Below are positions 6,789 through 9,601 of a stretch of DNA of 9,601 bases, one piece after another. Every line of letters starts with the position of its first letter. The stretch's first letter is position 1. The position numbers and the translations under genes are program-made. Origin of the DNA: Lentisphaeria bacterium (lineage in GTDB: Bacteria > Verrucomicrobiota > Lentisphaeria > Oligosphaerales > Oligosphaeraceae); the NCBI GenBank assembly GCA_016287975.1, contig JAEEXV010000199.1, positions 1-9,601 on the forward strand. Reading direction: 5' to 3'. The notes under the pieces were generated by a model, which made no database searches, had not been told where the DNA came from, and saw only the letters and a list, made by a program, of their open reading frames with translations.

Positions 6789-9137
6789 TTACTCCTGGAA
6801 GCCGATGCCGTGCCGTTCCTCGCCCAGGCCCTTGTATTCGCCCTGGGAATCACGGGACTGCGCCTCGGCCTTGAGCGCCTCGATGATCTCCGCGTTGGTC
6901 AGGCAGACATTGTTCAGATAGAACAACTGCTGGCGGACATTGCGGTAGTCGGAGGGGGTCAGCCGATCGATGGCGCGGAGCGCCGCACGGTCGGCGTCGG
7001 TGAACTCAGGCAGATTCATGCTTCGGAAGTAGGTCTGGAAGAAGACCTCCTTGCCTGCGTCGTCGAGGTAGTCGAAATGGATTCGGAAGGTGAAGCGGCG
7101 CAGCGCGGCGGGATCCAGTTTCTGGATGAGATTCGTGGAGACGATGAAGATGCCGTCGAAGTTCTCCATCTCGGTCATCAGCGTGTTGACCTGCGAGACC
7201 TCCCAGCTCCGACGCGCCTCGCCGCGGGAGGCGAGCATCGAATCGCCCTCGTCGATGAAGAGAATCTCGTTGTTCTTCTCCGCCTCCGAAAAGGCCGCCG
7301 CCAGCAGGTGCTCGGTCCCCCCGACATACTTCGAGAGCAGATCCGAGGCGTTCTTGATGTTCAACTTGCGGTCCAGGCACTTCGCCAGGTACTTCACGAA
7401 CTCCGTCTTGCCGCTCCCTGGAACCCCGTGCAGCAGCAGGTTCATCCGCGGACGGTCCCGCCCGCATTGAGCGGGATTGTCCTGCGCCGACAGATAGTTC
7501 CTGCAGACCTCAATGATCCGCTCGGGACGGATGCCGGATTTGATGTTCAGCCCTTCCAGCGAATAGTCCCGCGCAGGCGCCAGCCGCTCGTCGGGGGAGC
7601 GCCGTATCCCCAGCAGCGTGCAGTGCGCCTTCAGGAACTGCGCCACGCATTCCTCGAACGACTTCGACGGATCCGACGCCACCAGCGCCGCCGCATTCTT
7701 GACCGCCAGCGCAATCCCCCCCGCATTGACCTTGTAGACGCGCGAGACCTCTGAAATGTAGTCTGCGGAAAGACGGCCCACGCAGTCGTGCTGCTTCAGG
7801 CAGTTCTCCCAGATGCGCATCCGCGTCTCTGGAAGCAGTTCGTCGAAGAGCACCGAGTAGTCGAACCTGCGCCGCGATGAACGCGCGATCGTGTTCTGCT
7901 GGGAGTTGCAGATCCAGATGACCGTATGGCGGTTCTCGTCGATCACCGTGTTCAACTGCCCTTTCGTCTCCGCACCATCCTCCCGCGCGGAGAACAGCCC
8001 GAAGAAGAAGCCGCTGGGCTGGCATGCCTCGATCATGTCGTCGCACTCGTCCACCACCAGAATGCACTTGTCGGGATCCAGCTGCCGCTGTGCCGCCGCC
8101 AGCGCCGCATAGCGGAAGTTCGCCGAGAAGGACTGTCGGCTGCTTTCCCTGTCATTCTGCGCGATGAAGTAGAGTTCCTTGCCCAGTTTCGCGGCCAGCG
8201 AGACCGCGAAACTGGTCTTGCCCGCCCCCGCCGCGCCATACAGCAGGATCGAGATGCCGTTTCCCGCTGGCTTGCTCTTGATCATGTCGCAGATGATCTT
8301 CCCGTGTTCCTCCGCGATCTTGCCATGGAACTCCCACGGCAGCGCCTCCTCCGTCCACTTCGTCCAGAACCGCTCCGAAAGCGCCTGCTTGCTGATCCCG
8401 ACCAGAAAGTTCAGGAAACTTCGGTACAAGTCGCCATCCTCGTCGATGATCCCGTATTTGCGCAGATTGGCATTCTCCGAGAGATATTCCGCGACCGTCG
8501 ACTCGTCCAGACCCGCCAGCATGGCCAGTCGGCTGGTGTCGAATCCCTGGCGGTAGGACCCCACCGCGAAATCGCCCAGTTTCAGCGTCTTGTCCTGCAG
8601 ATAGAGCACCAGCAGGATGTCGCGCTCCTGGTCCACCAGCCCCAGGCACTGCTGGAGCTCCGTGATGCGCGACTGCAGCGCATGCGGCTTGTAGTCTGGC
8701 GCGGACATCAGCTCCGTGTACCGCTCCACGCGTTTGTCCAGCCAGTCGCCCAGCATGTCCCAGATGATTCGGCGCGACGCCAAATCACGGTACAGCGCCT
8801 CCAGATAGGTGCTGAACTCGCCCTGACGGCGGCGATACCCCGAGTTTTCCTCCAGAAACTCCCGCCGTTTCGTCGGCGAGGGGATGAGGAAGTTCAGCAG
8901 CGCCTGCTGTTCATCGTGCTTGATGTAGAACGCGATGCTCTCCCAGATGTCGTCGTCGTTGACATCGATGCATTTCGCATGGCGGCAGACACGGGCGAGA
9001 ATGCGGGCGCATTCCCGTGACAGATAGAAGTCGACGCCGTCGCCGAACAGGCGCTCCTCGTCCACCTGCGCCACAAGATCCTGTTCCGCCGCGGAGACCT
9101 TCCTGGCGCGGCTGGTTCGGCTTGCTGACTTCAACAT
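6789..9137 (-). CDS. Tandem AAA+ ATPase (two AAA modules, SpoVK/Vps4-like) with uncharacterised N-terminal half
   Basis: A 782-residue protein with two complete AAA+ modules. AAA1: Walker A GAAGAGKT (301-308), Walker B ILVVDE (359-364), sensor-1 Asn411, arginine cluster RRRF (422-425). AAA2: Walker A GVPGSGKT (571-578), aromatic pore-loop candidate SKYVGGTE (Tyr604), Walker B ILFIDEGD (625-632, Glu630), sensor-1 STN (Asn669), arginine finger candidates ALRRF (Arg680, Arg681). Both look ATPase-competent. Residues 1-290 match no domain I can name; about 160-235 has a helical, winged-helix-like look. No membrane segment. Such proteins remodel or unfold protein complexes, but the client is unknown. 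The start at 9137 lies 11 bases after AGGAGG; an in-frame ATG at 9146 is only two bases from it, so less likely. It converges on the metallo-hydrolase and may be transcribed alone or after the upstream amidohydrolase gene. Confidence 0.88.
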   Translation of the reverse strand: MLKSASRTSRARKVSAAEQDLVAQVDEERLFGDGVDFYLSRECARILARVCRHAKCIDVNDDDIWESIAFYIKHDEQQALLNFLIPSPTKRREFLEENSGYRRRQGEFSTYLEALYRDLASRRIIWDMLGDWLDKRVERYTELMSAPDYKPHALQSRITELQQCLGLVDQERDILLVLYLQDKTLKLGDFAVGSYRQGFDTSRLAMLAGLDESTVAEYLSENANLRKYGIIDEDGDLYRSFLNFLVGISKQALSERFWTKWTEEALPWEFHGKIAEEHGKIICDMIKSKPAGNGISILLYGAAGAGKTSFAVSLAAKLGKELYFIAQNDRESSRQSFSANFRYAALAAAQRQLDPDKCILVVDECDDMIEACQPSGFFFGLFSAREDGAETKGQLNTVIDENRHTVIWICNSQQNTIARSSRRRFDYSVLFDELLPETRMRIWENCLKQHDCVGRLSADYISEVSRVYKVNAGGIALAVKNAAALVASDPSKSFEECVAQFLKAHCTLLGIRRSPDERLAPARDYSLEGLNIKSGIRPERIIEVCRNYLSAQDNPAQCGRDRPRMNLLLHGVPGSGKTEFVKYLAKCLDRKLNIKNASDLLSKYVGGTEHLLAAAFSEAEKNNEILFIDEGDSMLASRGEARRSWEVSQVNTLMTEMENFDGIFIVSTNLIQKLDPAALRRFTFRIHFDYLDDAGKEVFFQTYFRSMNLPEFTDADRAALRAIDRLTPSDYRNVRQQLFYLNNVCLTNAEIIEALKAEAQSRDSQGEYKGLGEERHGIGFQE

Positions 9138-9148
9138 AGGTTTCATTT

Positions 9149-9154
9149 CCTCCT
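9149..9154 (-). promoter_or_regulatory. Strong Shine-Dalgarno of the AAA+ ATPase gene
   Basis: On the minus strand AGGAGG stands 11 bases before the ATG at 9137 and two bases before the ATG at 9146. It rules out the longer in-frame extension into the upstream gene. It is the only full consensus Shine-Dalgarno ahead of a gene in this window. Confidence 0.75.
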
Positions 9155-9224
9155 GATTATCCAAAATCGGTTCCAGACACCTGCATGGGCGTCCACTCTT
9201 AAGACGCTTCATCCAGACGTTTTC

Positions 9225-9241
9225 TTTCAGATTTCCTGAAA
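9225..9241. promoter_or_regulatory. Inverted repeat TTTCAG-N5-CTGAAA, candidate operator
   Basis: A perfect six-base inverted repeat with a five-base AT-rich centre (ATTTC). It lies in the AT-richer 128-base gap between the amidohydrolase stop and the ATPase start. The spacing suits a dimeric regulator, or a small RNA hairpin. On the minus strand the T-run precedes rather than follows the stem, so it is not an intrinsic terminator for the upstream gene. No good -35/-10 pair is clear in this gap. Confidence 0.35.
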
Positions 9242-9265
9242 AAAGCATCCTGTCCGCCACGCCGT

Positions 9266-9601
9266 TCAGTCGCAGAGGCACTGCAGAAACTCTCCCATGA
9301 CACGCTTGAGCCACGCATAGCCCGAAGACGAACGCATCGCCTCCGCCCGACGGTAGAGGCCGCGGTTGATCTCCACCATCACGCTGCGCACCCGCGGATC
9401 CCCCAGGTAGCGCAACGGAACCATGCTGCCAGCGTAGGGGTAGTCCACCGCCACCGACAATCCCCGCATCTCAAAGAAGCGCACCGCCTTCCGCAGCAGC
9501 GCGGCCGGCGTATGCACGCCGCAGGTCCCGATGCAGATGTCAGGGCGTCCCGGAGCCTGTTCGGGTTCATACGGCAGCGGCACGTCGGAGAAGCTGTGCG
9601 C
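9266..9601 (-). CDS. N-formylglutamate amidohydrolase family protein, C-terminal part
   Basis: The last 112 residues of a gene whose 5' end is beyond the right edge; the frame is open to base 9601. Visible family signatures: HSFSD at the truncated start (the conserved His-Ser), PDICIGT shortly after, the paired-helix stretch LLRKAVRFFEMRGLSVAVDY, the YPYAG motif, and VMVEINRGLYRR near the end. N-formylglutamate deformylase (HutG-type) hydrolyses N-formyl-L-glutamate to glutamate and formate in one route of histidine degradation. Many members of the family are annotated only by similarity, and other hut genes are not in view, so the substrate is not certain. A GTG at 9583 could serve as a start but would remove the conserved His, so I read the gene as continuing. 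The AAA+ ATPase gene follows 128 bases downstream on the same strand. Confidence 0.85.
   Translation of the reverse strand, partial: AHSFSDVPLPYEPEQAPGRPDICIGTCGVHTPAALLRKAVRFFEMRGLSVAVDYPYAGSMVPLRYLGDPRVRSVMVEINRGLYRRAEAMRSSSGYAWLKRVMGEFLQCLCD

Noticed and set aside
9158..9163. GATAAT on the minus strand as a -10 box for the ATPase gene
   Set aside because: The transcript would start at or inside the Shine-Dalgarno, and the bases 16-18 upstream do not resemble a -35 box.
9239..9244. Run of six T on the minus strand as terminator of the amidohydrolase gene
   Set aside because: No convincing stem precedes it between the stop codon and the T-run.
9138..9314. Extension of the AAA+ ATPase to an in-frame start at 9314
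   Set aside because: It would overlap the end of the amidohydrolase gene by 49 bases and add a non-conserved-looking tail, while AGGAGG lies directly before the ATGs at 9146/9137.

Overview
This is a GC-rich, gene-dense bacterial chromosomal window. Codons on the plus strand end mostly in C. It reads as ordinary housekeeping and metabolic DNA from a Gram-negative-type bacterium: it has an Aat leucyl/phenylalanyl transferase, and most plus-strand genes lack a Shine-Dalgarno sequence. A Planctomycetes-Verrucomicrobia-Chlamydiae lineage or another GC-rich gut-type diderm is possible. The sequence alone does not settle the taxon. I see no rRNA, tRNA, CRISPR array, transposase or phage gene.

Left part (1-2450, plus strand): the 3' end of a peptide ABC transporter ATPase gene (OppF/DppF type) is followed 12 bases later by a serine beta-lactamase-family hydrolase, probably in one transcript. 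A 279-base gap follows. It holds a compact palindromic repeat element (2471-2557) that looks like an interspersed intergenic repeat.

Middle part (2729-6755, plus strand): aat overlaps an N-acetyltransferase gene by 43 bases. After a relatively AT-rich 99-base gap with a possible promoter comes a glutamine-synthetase-family enzyme of about 500 residues. A stand-alone metallo-beta-lactamase-fold hydrolase follows 11 bases downstream. aat serves N-end-rule tagging of proteins. The glutamine synthetase relative probably ligates an amine or ammonia to glutamate. The metallo-hydrolase has no visible pathway.

Right part (6789-9601, minus strand): a tandem AAA+ ATPase with an uncharacterised N-terminal half runs convergently toward the metallo-hydrolase gene. 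It has the only textbook Shine-Dalgarno in the window. Upstream of it, in the same direction, is the C-terminal part of an N-formylglutamate-amidohydrolase-family gene that leaves the window. The gap between them carries an inverted repeat that could be an operator.

I found no convincing new multi-gene system. The points most worth checking are the double AAA+ protein, the glutamine synthetase relative that appears to lack the ammonium-binding Asp, the Gln-to-Glu change at the Aat active site, and the palindromic repeat.
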